Positions 8,872 to 18,315 of a DNA stretch of 64,000 bases are shown one piece after another. The DNA is from Neobacillus cucumis. Its GTDB lineage: Bacteria; Bacillota; Bacilli; Bacillales_B; DSM-18226. Below the pieces are notes generated by a model. That model saw nothing but the letters and a program-made list of their open reading frames with translations. It ran no database searches and was not told the DNA's origin. Position 1 is the stretch's first letter; each line of letters opens with the position of its first letter. Position numbers and translations under genes: made by a program. The stretch covers positions 806,001 through 870,000 of the forward strand of contig NZ_JAEHGC010000001.1 of NCBI RefSeq assembly GCF_016107705.1, written 5' to 3'.

Positions 8872-9413
8872 AAAGCAGTTGAATATTCAATCCATAGACT
8901 CTTAATTTGCTGCGAAAGAATTGGGGTATGCTTTACCATCATCCCGGCCAATACAGAATGATCTAATGGATTCTGTAAAACTTCCAATGGAATAAGCGCT
9001 GCAATATATAATAAAATAAAAATAAGTAAATAGACTTCTGCAAATCCAAGGAACCCCCCTGCCCAAACATTTAAAAATCTAAGGACCGGCAAATGGGCAA
9101 TAAAATCAAGCATGGAACCAATGATTTGACACAGTACCTTTACGGCAAAAAAGATGATGACAAAGGCAATCGCCCGATAAAAAGCTGCTTCCATATTGCT
9201 GCTGCCCGTTAAAAGCTTTAAGGTTGTGTCCTCCCCTAATTTGGGATAAGGAATCCACAGCGTTAACCTTGAGGCCAAATCATCATAGTATAAATTTGCC
9301 ACAATATATGCAATAATAAATCCTGTTAAATGTACAAGCTGAAGGATGAAACCCCTTTTAAGACCTGTAAAAAATCCGATAATTAATAAAATGATAATGG
9401 CTAAATCCAGCAT
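8859..9413 (-). CDS. yshB: CvpA family membrane protein
   Basis: A 184-residue protein with four predicted membrane helices (near residues 2-22, 24-45, 65-90 and 100-135) and the family patterns GFFTGLKRGF and LNVWAGGFLGFAEV. CvpA in E. coli is linked to colicin V production; the Bacillus role is undefined. The ATG lies just past the zapA stop (7-bp gap), with a weak AAGGA ribosome site inside the end of zapA, so translational coupling is likely. zapA-cvpA precede polX as in B. subtilis. Confidence 0.88.
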   Translation of the reverse strand: MLDLAIIILLIIGFFTGLKRGFILQLVHLTGFIIAYIVANLYYDDLASRLTLWIPYPKLGEDTTLKLLTGSSNMEAAFYRAIAFVIIFFAVKVLCQIIGSMLDFIAHLPVLRFLNVWAGGFLGFAEVYLLIFILLYIAALIPLEVLQNPLDHSVLAGMMVKHTPILSQQIKSLWIEYSTALTSL

Positions 9414-9420
9414 TGACTTT

Positions 9421-9681
9421 TCAGTCCTTTTCCTTAATTAATTCAGCTTTCAGCCGCTCCAATTGATCTTTGATTTTAATATAATCATTAACGGCATTTA
9501 CCGCTGTTAAAACGGCTAATTTACTTACCTCAAGCGACGGATTCCTTGAGCTGATTTCCCGCATTTTATCGTTAACTAATGAGGCTACAAGCTTGATATG
9601 GCTTGAACTTTCATCTCCGACAATGACATATTGCTGTCCGTAAATACTAACGGTTGTTCTTGATTTTTGTGAGTTTGACAA
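9421..9681 (-). CDS. zapA: Cell division protein ZapA (FtsZ-ring stabiliser), TTG start
   Basis: An 86-residue protein with the ZapA N-terminal fold ([20 protein letters not shown]) and a C-terminal helix (about 50-86) that forms the tetrameric coiled coil bundling FtsZ filaments at mid-cell. The frame can be opened at ATG 9696, but GGAGG (inside that extension) is placed 8 nt before TTG 9681, and the TTG start gives the length and N-terminus known from B. subtilis ZapA (85 aa). It is coupled to cvpA downstream and divergent from rnhC. Confidence 0.92.
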   Translation of the reverse strand: MSNSQKSRTTVSIYGQQYVIVGDESSSHIKLVASLVNDKMREISSRNPSLEVSKLAVLTAVNAVNDYIKIKDQLERLKAELIKEKD

Positions 9682-9826
9682 CGTAAATGCCTCCATTCAA
9701 AGGAATCCTACTCTCTATCATACCATGAACGGGTATACGTGGAAAAGTTAAACCATACAGAAATGTGGAAAACTCTTGGGAATTCAACATAATCAAATCT
9801 TATTTTATAGAAATGTGGTGCAAATT

Positions 9827-10786
9827 TTGGGGAATGTTGTTTTAAAATGCGATCTAACTGAAATAACAAAAATGAAAAACTATTATAATTCCTTTTTGAC
9901 CGATAATACGCCTCCTGGCAGTATTTTTGCTGCCAAAACCCCAGCTTGTATGATTACGGCCTATAAGTCGGGCAAAGTACTTTTTCAAGGCAATAATTGT
10001 GAAGGAGAAGCAAGCAAATGGGGGAATTCTAACCCAAAGGCTTCTGCTCCTGTTCGAAAAAGCAATTCTACGGCGAAATCTGGTTCAGCTAAGGGCCATG
10101 TGCCAACGGGAATAGGACTTATGTCCGCCGTTGGTTCGGATGAAGTTGGTACCGGGGACTTTTTCGGCCCGATTACAGTTGTCGCTGCTTATGTTAAAAA
10201 AGAAGATATCCCGTTATTAAAAGAATTGGGTGTCCGAGATTCAAAGGATTTAAATGATGAAAAAATTATTGCGATTGCCAAAGTAATTAAGGATGTTGTC
10301 CCTTACAGCCTGCTAACTTTAAAAAATGAAAAGTATAATCAGCTGCAGCAATCGGGAATGTCACAGGGGAAAATGAAGGCAATCCTACATAATCAAGCGA
10401 TTCTGCATGTGTTAGAAAAAATTTCTCCTGCAAAACCGGAGGCCATTTTGATTGACCAATTTGTTCAGGAAAGCACCTATTTTCAACATCTTAAAAACCA
10501 GAAATCCATTGCCCGTGAAAAGGTTTATTTTAGTACTAAGGCAGAGGGGATTCATCTTGCAGTTGCTGCTGCCTCTATCCTCGCACGCTATGCTTTTGTA
10601 CAATATATGGATAAGCTCAGCGCTGCTGCCGGCTTTACTATCCCTAAAGGGGCCGGCTCACAGGTAGATGAAGCAGCAGCCAAGCTGATTTTGAAAAAGG
10701 GGCAAGATGTTCTTCCTGCCTATGTAAAACTTCATTTTGCCAACACCGAAAAGGCAATGAATCTTGTAAAGAAAAAGAGGGGCTGA
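9827..10786 (+). CDS. rnhC: Ribonuclease HIII
   Basis: A 319-residue RNase HIII that cleaves RNA in RNA/DNA hybrids. There is an N-terminal TBP-like domain (about 1-80, with AYKSGKVLFQG) and a catalytic domain beginning SAVGSDEVGTGDFFGPITVVAAYV, whose DEVG supplies the first acidic residues; other motifs are VRDSKDL, LIDQF and STKAEGIHLAVAAASILARY. No ATG fits: the frame opens at TTG 9776, but TTG 9827 aligns residue for residue with B. subtilis RnhC as remembered (M-G-N-V-V-L-K) and has a GTGGTG 6 nt upstream. The start is therefore likely but the ribosome site is poor. Transcribed divergently from zapA. Confidence 0.9.
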   Translation: MGNVVLKCDLTEITKMKNYYNSFLTDNTPPGSIFAAKTPACMITAYKSGKVLFQGNNCEGEASKWGNSNPKASAPVRKSNSTAKSGSAKGHVPTGIGLMSAVGSDEVGTGDFFGPITVVAAYVKKEDIPLLKELGVRDSKDLNDEKIIAIAKVIKDVVPYSLLTLKNEKYNQLQQSGMSQGKMKAILHNQAILHVLEKISPAKPEAILIDQFVQESTYFQHLKNQKSIAREKVYFSTKAEGIHLAVAAASILARYAFVQYMDKLSAAAGFTIPKGAGSQVDEAAAKLILKKGQDVLPAYVKLHFANTEKAMNLVKKKRG

Positions 10787-10803
10787 AGTTGATCTTCAGC
10801 CCC
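10779..10803. terminator. Bidirectional terminator between rnhC and pheT
   Basis: GGGGCTGAAG/CTTCAGCCCC, a perfect 10-bp stem with loop TTGAT. The minus-strand side is followed by TCTTTTTCTTT, so it mainly ends pheST; the plus-strand tail TTCTTCATT is weaker. It overlaps the rnhC stop codon. Confidence 0.85.
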
Positions 10804-10810
10804 TTCTTCA

Positions 10811-13225
10811 TTAACCCCGTAACACAGCTCCTGCTTTTTCTTTTAATGCCTCAAGTACTTTATTATGAACCTTTGTGACTTCTTCGTCTGTTAAAGTTCG
10901 TTCTGGATCAGCATATTTTAATGAAAACGCAATGGATTTTTTACCTGCTTCCATATGCTCCCCTTCGTATAAATCAAACACATGGGCTTCTTTAATTAAA
11001 GGAGCACCTGTTGTTAAAATAATTTCTTTCAAGGTGTTGGAAACTGTTTCTTTATTGGCTACAAGGGCAATATCTCTTGTAATCGATGGGAAACGAGGAA
11101 TTGCTTCATATTGAAGTGCAGCGGTTTCCTCACCAAGAATATCTTTCAACGAAAGCTCGAACACATAGGTGTCTTTTAAATCAAGCTCTTTTTGCACATT
11201 TGGATGTACCTGCCCGATAAAGCCCACTTTTTTGTCATTCAGCTGCACTTCCGCTGTACGGCCCGGATGCATGCTGTCTACCTTCGCTTGGACAAATTTC
11301 ACCTGTTCGAGCACTCCTAGTTTTGCAAACATTCCTTCTAAAATCCCTTTTAATACAAAGAAATCAACAGGCTTCTTCTCACCTTGCCATGAATGGCTAT
11401 GCCATAAGCCGGTAATCGCAGCCGCTACATGTTCTTCCTCTGTTGGAAGCACTTCAGTACCATTACCTAAGAAAACGGCACCCGTTTCATAAACCCCTAG
11501 GCTGTCGTTTTGACGGGCACTATTGTATTTTAATACCTCCAACAGCTGTGGCATGATACTTAAGCGGAGAATGCTGCGTTCTTCACTCATCGGCATCGCC
11601 AAGCGGATTGTCTCACTTTGAGTAAGTGCAAATTGGGCCGCTTTTTCTTCACTTGTTAAGGAATACGTAACTGCTTGATAAAGTCCCGCACCTTCTAAAT
11701 ATTGGCGGACTACCCGACGCTTTTTCTGGTAATCAGATAGTTTTCCAGGAGTGGAAGAACCAATTGGTAATGTTTTGGGAATATTGTCATAGCCGTAGAG
11801 ACGTGCTACTTCTTCAATTAAGTCTTCTTCAATTTTAATATCACCGCGGCGGGTCGGAGCTGTAACCGTAACTAAATCATTTTCAATCGTCACACCGAAT
11901 TGCAGACGGTCAAAAATATCTTCAACATCGGCTGCATTTAGATTTGTTCCGAGGACACGGTTAATTTTTTCAAGTGTAATCGATACAATAGCAGGCTCAA
12001 CTGTAAGAGTATCCACTTCTGCAGTACCTTCTAACACTTCACCCTCGGCATATTTCGCCATTAGGTAAGCTGCCCGGTCTCCTGCAGCACGAACACGATT
12101 CGGGTCAACCCCTTTTTCAAAACGCGCACTTGCTTCGCTTCGTAATCCATGGTCTTTTGAAGCTTTTCTTACAACGCCCCCACTAAAATAAGCCGCTTCT
12201 AATAGAACCGTAGTGGTGTCCGAAATGACTTCAGAGTTGGCACCACCCATTACTCCGGCAATGGCTACAGGTTCTGAACCATTTGTGATGACAAGATGGT
12301 CAGAGGTTAAGGTGCGTTCTGCATCATCAAGTGTTACAATCTTTTCTCCATCTTTTGCTCGGCGGACAAGGATTTCTTTAGAACCTAAACGGTCGTAGTC
12401 AAACGCATGAAGCGGTTGACCGTATTCTAATAAAATATAGTTTGTAATATCGACAACGTTATTGTGCGGACGAATTCCTGCAGACATTAATCGCGTTTGC
12501 ATCCACAATGGGGATGGACCGATTTTTACATTTTTAATCATTTTCGCAACATATAACGGATTATCCTCTTTTGCTTCAACAACCACTTTTACATAATCAG
12601 ATGCTTTTTCACTAGTTGATTGAAGAGCTGATTCCGGAAGCTTTACATCTCGGCCGAGGATTGCTGCCACTTCATAGGCAACACCAAGCATGCTTAAGCA
12701 GTCGGATCGATTAGGTGTCAACCCAAGCTCAAGAACTTGGTCATCTCTGTTTAATAATGCCAGCGCATCAGTCCCGACTTCAGCATCAGCAGGAAAAACA
12801 AAGATTCCCTCAGAATATTCTTTTGGTACGATTTTTCCTTCCATACCAAGCTCGGTTAAAGAACAGATCATCCCATTTGATTCTTCGCCGCGAAGCTTTG
12901 CTTTTTTAATTTTAAAATTGCCTGGAAGCACCGCGCCAACCGTGGCCACTGCAACCTTTTGTCCTTGGGCGACATTTGGTGCGCCACAAATAATTTGAAC
13001 TGGTGCTTCTTCACCAATATCAACAAGACATTTGCTAAGTTTATCTGCATTTGGATGTTGTTCACGTTCTTGAACATACCCAACTACGACACCCTTAATT
13101 CCTTCGTTAAGAACCTCAACGCCCTCAACTTCAATCCCGCTCTTTGTAATTTTTTCAGCTAATTCTTCTGCCGTTACTCCGGATAAATCTACATAATCCT
13201 GGAGCCATTTATATGAAACGAACAT
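10811..13225 (-). CDS. pheT: Phenylalanyl-tRNA synthetase beta subunit
   Basis: An 804-residue PheT. It has the N-terminal tRNA-binding OB domain (about 40-150, with [15 protein letters not shown]), B3/B4 editing domain, B5 DNA-binding-like domain (about 400-480), and C-terminal ferredoxin-fold anticodon-binding domain (last 90 residues, with [12 protein letters not shown]). Motifs such as [12 protein letters not shown] are intact and the length is normal for bacilli. The product forms the alpha2-beta2 enzyme with PheS. ATG 13225 follows AGGAGGAG; it is 48 bp after pheS and controlled by the same T-box. Confidence 0.97.
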   Translation of the reverse strand: MFVSYKWLQDYVDLSGVTAEELAEKITKSGIEVEGVEVLNEGIKGVVVGYVQEREQHPNADKLSKCLVDIGEEAPVQIICGAPNVAQGQKVAVATVGAVLPGNFKIKKAKLRGEESNGMICSLTELGMEGKIVPKEYSEGIFVFPADAEVGTDALALLNRDDQVLELGLTPNRSDCLSMLGVAYEVAAILGRDVKLPESALQSTSEKASDYVKVVVEAKEDNPLYVAKMIKNVKIGPSPLWMQTRLMSAGIRPHNNVVDITNYILLEYGQPLHAFDYDRLGSKEILVRRAKDGEKIVTLDDAERTLTSDHLVITNGSEPVAIAGVMGGANSEVISDTTTVLLEAAYFSGGVVRKASKDHGLRSEASARFEKGVDPNRVRAAGDRAAYLMAKYAEGEVLEGTAEVDTLTVEPAIVSITLEKINRVLGTNLNAADVEDIFDRLQFGVTIENDLVTVTAPTRRGDIKIEEDLIEEVARLYGYDNIPKTLPIGSSTPGKLSDYQKKRRVVRQYLEGAGLYQAVTYSLTSEEKAAQFALTQSETIRLAMPMSEERSILRLSIMPQLLEVLKYNSARQNDSLGVYETGAVFLGNGTEVLPTEEEHVAAAITGLWHSHSWQGEKKPVDFFVLKGILEGMFAKLGVLEQVKFVQAKVDSMHPGRTAEVQLNDKKVGFIGQVHPNVQKELDLKDTYVFELSLKDILGEETAALQYEAIPRFPSITRDIALVANKETVSNTLKEIILTTGAPLIKEAHVFDLYEGEHMEAGKKSIAFSLKYADPERTLTDEEVTKVHNKVLEALKEKAGAVLRG

Positions 13226-13273
13226 GTCGTTACTCCTCCTTATTGATTTACTTAAGTGACCGATGGCCGGTTT

Positions 13274-14311
13274 TTATTCATGCGTTGAAAATTGCTTTAA
13301 GAAACGAACATCATTTGTGTAGAAATGACGAATATCATCAATTCCGTATTTTAACATGGCAATCCGCTCTGGACCCATTCCAAATGCGAAGCCTGTGTAT
13401 TTTTTCGAATCATAACCGGCCATTTCCAATACGTTTGGATGAACCATCCCGGCACCTAAAATTTCAATCCAGCCTGTTCGCTTACATACGCTGCAGCCAT
13501 GGCCACCACAAATTTTACAGGAAATATCCATTTCAACAGATGGCTCTGTAAATGGGAAAAAGCTAGGACGAAGGCGGATTTCGCGGTCTTTACCAAACAT
13601 TTTCTTTGCAAAAACCTCTAATGTCCCTTTCAGATCACTCATACGGATGTTTTCGCCGACCACAAGTCCTTCAATCTGCATAAATTGATGGGAGTGTGTC
13701 GCATCATCATTATCGCGACGGTACACTTTTCCCGGGCAGATAATTTTAATCGGACCTTTACCTTCATTCTTTTCCATTGTCCGTGCTTGAACCGGTGATG
13801 TATGAGTACGAAGCAGGATTTCTTCTGTGATATAAAAAGAGTCCTGCATATCGCGAGCCGGGTGTCCTTTTGGCAGGTTTAACGCTTCGAAGTTATAGTA
13901 ATCCTGCTCGACCTCCGGACCTTCTGCTACCTGGTAGCCCATACCGATAAACAAATCTTCAATTTCTTCGATAATTCTTGTTAATGGATGATGGTTCCCC
14001 ACTTTGACCGGACGGCCCGGCAGCGTAACATCAATCGTTTCCGATGCCAATTTCTCCATTACCGCTGCTTCTTCTAAATCCTTTTGCTTTGCTTCAAGCT
14101 TTACAGAAATCGCTTCACGCACCTCATTTGCAAGTGCCCCCATAATCGGACGCTCTTCCGCAGAAAGCTTACCCATCCCGCGAAGCACCTCCGTAATCGG
14201 CCCCTTCTTCCCTAAATACGCAACACGAATATCATTCAATTCCTTCAAACTAGAAGACTGCTCAATCTTCTGAATCGCTTCCTCCTGCAACTCCTTTAAA
14301 CGCTCTTGCAT
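13274..14311 (-). CDS. pheS: Phenylalanyl-tRNA synthetase alpha subunit
   Basis: A 345-residue PheS, catalytic subunit that adenylates phenylalanine and charges tRNA-Phe. It has an N-terminal coiled coil (1-85) and class II motifs: motif 1 region [15 protein letters not shown], motif 2 [20 protein letters not shown], and motif 3 [15 protein letters not shown] four-cysteine group [16 protein letters not shown] is usual for bacillary PheS. ATG 14311 follows AAGGAGGAAATT. Expression is set by the Phe T-box just upstream. Confidence 0.97.
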   Translation of the reverse strand: MQERLKELQEEAIQKIEQSSSLKELNDIRVAYLGKKGPITEVLRGMGKLSAEERPIMGALANEVREAISVKLEAKQKDLEEAAVMEKLASETIDVTLPGRPVKVGNHHPLTRIIEEIEDLFIGMGYQVAEGPEVEQDYYNFEALNLPKGHPARDMQDSFYITEEILLRTHTSPVQARTMEKNEGKGPIKIICPGKVYRRDNDDATHSHQFMQIEGLVVGENIRMSDLKGTLEVFAKKMFGKDREIRLRPSFFPFTEPSVEMDISCKICGGHGCSVCKRTGWIEILGAGMVHPNVLEMAGYDSKKYTGFAFGMGPERIAMLKYGIDDIRHFYTNDVRFLKQFSTHE

Positions 14312-14331
14312 CAGAATTTCCTCCTTTTAAT

Positions 14332-14385
14332 TTCGACAAATTTCGGGTGGTGACAGGCACCCGTCGGATTCTGTCGAATTCGACA
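14332..14385. repeat. Nested inverted-repeat element in the pheS leader
   Basis: TTCGACA (14332-14338) pairs with TGTCGAA (14372-14378); inside it CGGGTG/CACCCG (14344-14349 and 14358-14363) enclose GTGACAGG, and the outer right arm is part of the perfect 14-bp palindrome TGTCGAATTCGACA (14372-14385). It sits between the T-box terminator and the pheS ribosome site. It is not needed for a T-box and resembles a short mobile or scattered repeat; the GGTGACAGGCACC core looks familiar from other Bacillus intergenic DNA. Confidence 0.6.
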
Positions 14386-14390
14386 AAATA

Positions 14391-14667
14391 AAAAAACCCC
14401 ATCCCAAAAAGGGACGAGGTTTTTGTTCGCGGTACCACCCTTGTAAACACTGTATGTATAAAACATTAGCGTTCGCTTCATTCGGATAACGGCTTTTCGC
14501 CGATGCATCTTTACATTTTCGCTCGAAAATGGTCCCGATGCCAACTCAGGAGGTGAACTTCTCTTGTGTGAACACGTAAAAGTGCTTCCAGTCACGGCAC
14601 TTTCTCCCTAAAAGGTTCTGTACAAGATACTTTTCTCCGTCATTGTTTTTGAGAATATCAATATTGT
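14391..14667 (-). ncRNA. T-box leader (tRNA-Phe) of pheST
   Basis: The minus strand carries the T-box core AGGGTGGTACCGCGAAC (14441-14425), which base-pairs to the uncharged tRNA acceptor end, and then a terminator of stem ACCTCGTCCC/GGGATGGGGT with a long T run (about 14424-14391). In stem I, AAGTTCACC (14559-14551) contains the specifier UUC (14557-14555), matching tRNA-Phe. AGTA occurs in the stem I bulge. Uncharged tRNA-Phe should favour antitermination. Confidence 0.95.
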
Positions 14668-14672
14668 TCATT

Positions 14673-14701
14673 ATTATATAATAATTTTCTTGCGGTTTCA
14701 A
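14673..14701 (-). promoter_or_regulatory. Sigma-A promoter of pheST
   Basis: TTGAAA (14701-14696), 17-nt spacer and TATAAT (14678-14673) on the minus strand, about 7 bp before the predicted start of the T-box RNA. Confidence 0.85.
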
Positions 14702-14714
14702 ACCCTAATCAAGC

Positions 14715-15470
14715 CTATTTTTTCAAATAATAAAGAAGGATGCCGGTTGCGACAGCTACATTTAAGGATTCGCTCTTGCCGTAAATCGGGATATAGAGAT
14801 TGGCGGTTGTATTGGACAGGATTTCTTTACTGACGCCAGCTCCCTCATTGCCAACGATAAGAGCAAACGATTCAGATGTTTTAGTTTCTGTATAAACAGA
14901 AGCATTTTCTAGTGCAGTACCATAGACCGGGATGTTTTTTTCCTTCAGTATCTGAATCCAGTCATTTAGGTCGCCCCTTACAATTGGGAGATGAAAATGG
15001 CTGCCCTGTGCGGAGCGGAGGACTTTTGCGTTAAAAATATCCACGCTGCCGTGCCCGACGATAACAGCCTCAATTCCTGCAGCATCTGCTGTACGGATCA
15101 TCGTTCCCAAGTTTCCAGGGTCTTGGACTGCATCAATGAGTAGAAATGTTCTCGCATTATTTAGTGCTGTTTCGCTGCCTTCTTGACGACAAATTGCATA
15201 AATTCCCTGCGGGGCTTCTGTATCGGATAATGTATTTGAAATTTCTTCTGTTACTAGTGTAATGGATACTGCACCTGTATCCCAGCGCGGCGGTAGCTCC
15301 GCCTTGTCTGAAATAATGATTTCTAGAACTTGTTCTCTTTGTTTTAAAGCTTCTTCTACTAGGTGGAATCCTTCTACGATGAACAATCCTGTTTTATCAC
15401 GTTCTTTTTTGGTTTGCAGCTTTTTCCATTGTTTCACCTGTGGATTTTGGACAGATTGAATGTGTTTCAA
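14715..15470 (-). CDS. ysgA: TrmH/SpoU-family RNA 2'-O-methyltransferase
   Basis: A 251-residue SPOUT methyltransferase using S-adenosylmethionine, probably acting on rRNA. It has an N-terminal substrate-binding domain (LQTKKERDKTGLFIVEG) and the knot domain with motif 1 DPGNLGTMIRTADAAG, motif 2 VGNEGAGVS and motif 3 IPIYGKSESLNVAVA. The frame opens at ATG 15515 without a ribosome site; TTG 15470 follows AAGGAG by 8 nt and yields the length of B. subtilis YsgA (about 248). The RNA target is not deducible here. Confidence 0.9.
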   Translation of the reverse strand: MKHIQSVQNPQVKQWKKLQTKKERDKTGLFIVEGFHLVEEALKQREQVLEIIISDKAELPPRWDTGAVSITLVTEEISNTLSDTEAPQGIYAICRQEGSETALNNARTFLLIDAVQDPGNLGTMIRTADAAGIEAVIVGHGSVDIFNAKVLRSAQGSHFHLPIVRGDLNDWIQILKEKNIPVYGTALENASVYTETKTSESFALIVGNEGAGVSKEILSNTTANLYIPIYGKSESLNVAVATGILLYYLKK

Positions 15471-15575
15471 CAGTAAATCTCCTTTTACATGCTTTTTAAT
15501 TTCCTCATTATACATAATTAAACCAAAATTAGAAATGATAATAAAGAATCGAAGGCTAAAAAGGAGTGTGTAAGG

Positions 15576-15785
15576 ATGAACCTAAACTTAAGAAATGCTA
15601 TTATTCATAATGTATCTGGGAACTCACAGGCTGAGTTGGAGGATACAATTGTTGATGCCATCCAAAATGGCGAAGAAAAAATGCTCCCAGGTCTTGGGGT
15701 ATTATTTGAAGTAATTTGGAACAATTCCTCCGAGAATGAGAAAAAAGAGATGCTGTCTGCACTTGAAAATGGTTTAAAACAATAA
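15576..15785 (+). CDS. sspI: Small acid-soluble spore protein I
   Basis: A 69-residue SASP of the SspI family ([15 protein letters not shown], then [29 protein letters not shown]), nearly the same as B. subtilis SspI (71 aa). Minor SASPs are made in the forespore under sigma-G and lost on outgrowth; this one is not of the alpha/beta DNA-binding type. ATG 15576 follows AAGGAG. It is monocistronic, with a clear terminator. A GATAATA at about 15536-15542 could be a sigma-G -10, but I see no convincing -35. Confidence 0.95.
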   Translation: MNLNLRNAIIHNVSGNSQAELEDTIVDAIQNGEEKMLPGLGVLFEVIWNNSSENEKKEMLSALENGLKQ

Positions 15786-15798
15786 TGGATGAAGTTAG

Positions 15799-15829
15799 CT
15801 GCCGATTTTTTGTGATCGGCAGTTTTTTT
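15799..15829 (+). terminator. Terminator of sspI
   Basis: CTGCCGAT/ATCGGCAG stem with an 8-nt loop, followed by seven T residues on the plus strand. Confidence 0.9.
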
Positions 15830-15840
15830 ATAAAATAAAT

Positions 15841-15866
15841 CCCCCCGAGGCGCTGCCCCAGGGGGA
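15841..15866 (-). terminator. Terminator of the M42 aminopeptidase gene
   Basis: CCCCC (15842-15846) pairs with GGGGG (15861-15865), with a GC-rich loop and minus-strand tail ATTTATTTTAT. It lies just past the ysdC stop and is the convergent partner of the sspI terminator. Confidence 0.65.
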
Positions 15867-15874
15867 AATTATCT

Positions 15875-16960
15875 TTATTCAAACGTAATCTTATCAACCG
15901 TTTCGCGGTCTAATCGTTTAATGACTTCCACAATTAATTTAACCGCATTTTCAAAATCATCACGATGAAGCATGGCCGCGTGAGAGTGTATATAACGCGT
16001 AGCGATGGTAATCGCTAAAGTCGGAACACCCTTATGCGTCAAATGAATCGAACCTGCATCCGTTCCACCGCCTGGAATCGCATCATACTGGTACGGAATA
16101 TTTAATTCATCTGCAACATCTGTGATAAAATCACGTAAGCCCTTATGAGAAACAAGCGACGCATCATATAAAATAATTTGCGGGCCTTTTCCCATTTTGC
16201 TCATTGCTTCCTGCTCAGAAATTCCTGGAGTATCGCCGGCAATTCCGACATCAACACCAAAACCGATATCCGGCTCAATTTTTGCAGCTGATGTCCGCGC
16301 TCCGCGTAAGCCAACCTCTTCTTGAATCGTACCTACACCATAGACCACATTCGGATGGTCCACCCCCTGCAATTGTTTCAGTACTTCAATCGCAATCGCG
16401 CAACCGATTCGATTATCCCATGCTTTAGCCAACAGCATTTTTTCATTGTTCATTACAGTAAATTCAAAATATGGAACGACCATATCCCCAGGGCAAACAC
16501 CCCATCCTATTGCCTCTTCACGGCTTGAGGCACCAATATCAATGAACATATCTTTAATTTCTACAGGCTTTTTACGCGCCTCAGCAGATAAAATATGCGG
16601 CGGCTTCGAACCGATTACCCCGGTTACCTCGCCTTTTTTCGTAACAATCGTCACGCGCTGAGCGAGCATGACCTGGCCCCACCAGCCGCCGACTGTTTGG
16701 AAACGAAGAAATCCTTTATCATCGATTTGGGTAATCATAAATCCTACTTCATCAAGGTGACCGGCCACCATAATCTTCGGACCGCTTTCATTACCGACCT
16801 TTTTGGCAATCAAACTGCCAAGCCCATCTGTAGTCACTTCGTCTGCATATGGTTCTATGTATTTTTTCATAACCTCGCGAACTTCGCGCTCATTTCCGGG
16901 AATCCCTTTGGCATCAGTTAAATCTTTTAACATTGTTAATGTTTCATCTAATTTCGCCAT
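15875..16960 (-). CDS. ysdC: M42-family metallo-aminopeptidase
   Basis: A 361-residue, cytosolic M42 (glutamyl aminopeptidase/TET-type) peptidase. The co-catalytic metal site is visible: AGHLDEVG (His/Asp), KAWDNRIGC (bridging Asp), [12 protein letters not shown] (catalytic Glu pair) and GFGVDVG. The C-terminus has [18 protein letters not shown] and HSHAAML. Length and start (MAKLDETL) match B. subtilis YsdC. It is transcribed alone, away from the germination operon; substrates are likely peptides with no strict motif. Confidence 0.94.
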   Translation of the reverse strand: MAKLDETLTMLKDLTDAKGIPGNEREVREVMKKYIEPYADEVTTDGLGSLIAKKVGNESGPKIMVAGHLDEVGFMITQIDDKGFLRFQTVGGWWGQVMLAQRVTIVTKKGEVTGVIGSKPPHILSAEARKKPVEIKDMFIDIGASSREEAIGWGVCPGDMVVPYFEFTVMNNEKMLLAKAWDNRIGCAIAIEVLKQLQGVDHPNVVYGVGTIQEEVGLRGARTSAAKIEPDIGFGVDVGIAGDTPGISEQEAMSKMGKGPQIILYDASLVSHKGLRDFITDVADELNIPYQYDAIPGGGTDAGSIHLTHKGVPTLAITIATRYIHSHAAMLHRDDFENAVKLIVEVIKRLDRETVDKITFE

Positions 16961-17089
16961 TTATTTACCCCCTTAATATATGTACGAATTTAATTATACA
17001 GAAGTTTACAATCTAGATACAAATTAAATGGATAAACAACTCAACTAAACGATAGCATCTATAGGATGTTCACAACAATAAGTTCTCAT

Positions 17090-17119
17090 GTATAACTATA
17101 TTCTATCTGGAAAATATTA
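17090..17119 (+). promoter_or_regulatory. Candidate sigma-G (forespore) promoter of the germination operon
   Basis: GTATA (17090-17094), 18-nt spacer and AATATTA (17113-17119) fit the sigma-G pattern GYATR - CATNHTA with one mismatch. Germinant receptor operons are known sigma-G targets, which supports the call. A small ACCTTTT-GTT-AAAAGGT dyad (about 17131-17147) lies in the leader. Confidence 0.55.
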
Positions 17120-17188
17120 AGCAAAAAAGTACCTTTTGTTAAAAGGTTTACAATGGGATACAAAAAGCTTTTTTAAAGGAAGTTAAAA

Positions 17189-18298
17189 ATGAACAAGGAA
17201 CAAATAAGTGGGCTTCAGCTTTTTTATTTAATGGCAGGCTATGTATTAGGAACTGCATTAATTTTGGGATTAGGTGCTGACGTCAAGCAGGATGCTTGGC
17301 TTTTTATCATAATTGGTATGATATCAGGTCTCCTATTAATGGTTGTATACACTCAATTATCCTGCCTTTATCCGGGCGATACACTCGATCAGATGCTGCC
17401 AAAAATTATTGGAAAATTCCTGTCCTATCCCGTTATTCTGCTTTATTTTGCGCATTTTACGTATTCAGCTGCTAGAGGTTCCAGAGAATTAGGGGATTTG
17501 ATTGTAACGACGATTTTACCCGATACCCCAATCTTTATTATAATAGGTAGCTTTATGGTGTTAATGATTTATTGCTTACGAGGTGGGGTAGAGTCTTTAG
17601 GACGGATGGCAGAAATTATTTTTCCTATTTATTTTTTTTCGCTCATGTTGATTTGGTTTCTTTTACTAAGTGTTGAACCATTTGATATAAAAAATTTAAC
17701 ACCTGTATTCGGGAATGGAGTAACACCCGTTTTGAAACATGCGGTCCCAGCAGCCATCAACTTCCCCTTTGGTGAAACCATTGTCATTTTAATGTTTTTC
17801 CCATTTTTAAATAATGAACAAATGAGTAGAAAAATTGGACTGTCTAGTATTCTAATTGGAGGAATTCTGTTAACCATTAATTCTATTATGATGATTGCTG
17901 TCTTAGGACCGGAAATTTACAGCAGGGACCTTTTCACGCTTCTTGCTGCTACTCAAATGGTTTCTGTTGCAGATTTTCTTGAGCGCTTTGATGCCCTTGT
18001 TATTTTAATGATGGTTGCTGGAGTTTTTTTTAAGGTTGGAGGGTTTATATTTGGAGCTTCAATCGTTATTTCTCAATTATTCAAGTTAAAACAAACTCGG
18101 TCCGTAACGCTTGCACTTGGCTTAATCATTACACCTCTATCGCTTATAAGCTCATCCAGCTACGTAGAACATTTAGAAATTGGATTTAAGCTGTATGTGC
18201 CATATGTACATACTTTCTTACAAATTATTTTGCCGATTTTATTGCTTGGCATCGCATTGATTCGAAAAAAATTGAGACATGGTTATCAGCAAAACTAA
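17189..18298 (+). CDS. Spore germination receptor B subunit (GerAB/GerKB-like permease)
   Basis: A 369-residue inner spore membrane protein of the endospore germination permease family (APC fold): about ten hydrophobic segments are visible, with FYLMAGYVLGTALILGLGADVKQDAWL at the N-terminus (read as FYLMAGYVLGTALIL and GADVKQDAW). B subunits bind the germinant and, with A and C, open the ion channel. ATG 17189 follows AAAGGAAG. It is the first gene of a B-A-C-D operon, 17 bp before A; in classical gerA operons A is first. The germinant (amino acid or sugar) cannot be deduced. Confidence 0.93.
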   Translation: MNKEQISGLQLFYLMAGYVLGTALILGLGADVKQDAWLFIIIGMISGLLLMVVYTQLSCLYPGDTLDQMLPKIIGKFLSYPVILLYFAHFTYSAARGSRELGDLIVTTILPDTPIFIIIGSFMVLMIYCLRGGVESLGRMAEIIFPIYFFSLMLIWFLLLSVEPFDIKNLTPVFGNGVTPVLKHAVPAAINFPFGETIVILMFFPFLNNEQMSRKIGLSSILIGGILLTINSIMMIAVLGPEIYSRDLFTLLAATQMVSVADFLERFDALVILMMVAGVFFKVGGFIFGASIVISQLFKLKQTRSVTLALGLIITPLSLISSSSYVEHLEIGFKLYVPYVHTFLQIILPILLLGIALIRKKLRHGYQQN

Positions 18299-18315
18299 TT
18301 TAGGTGGTACGTTCA

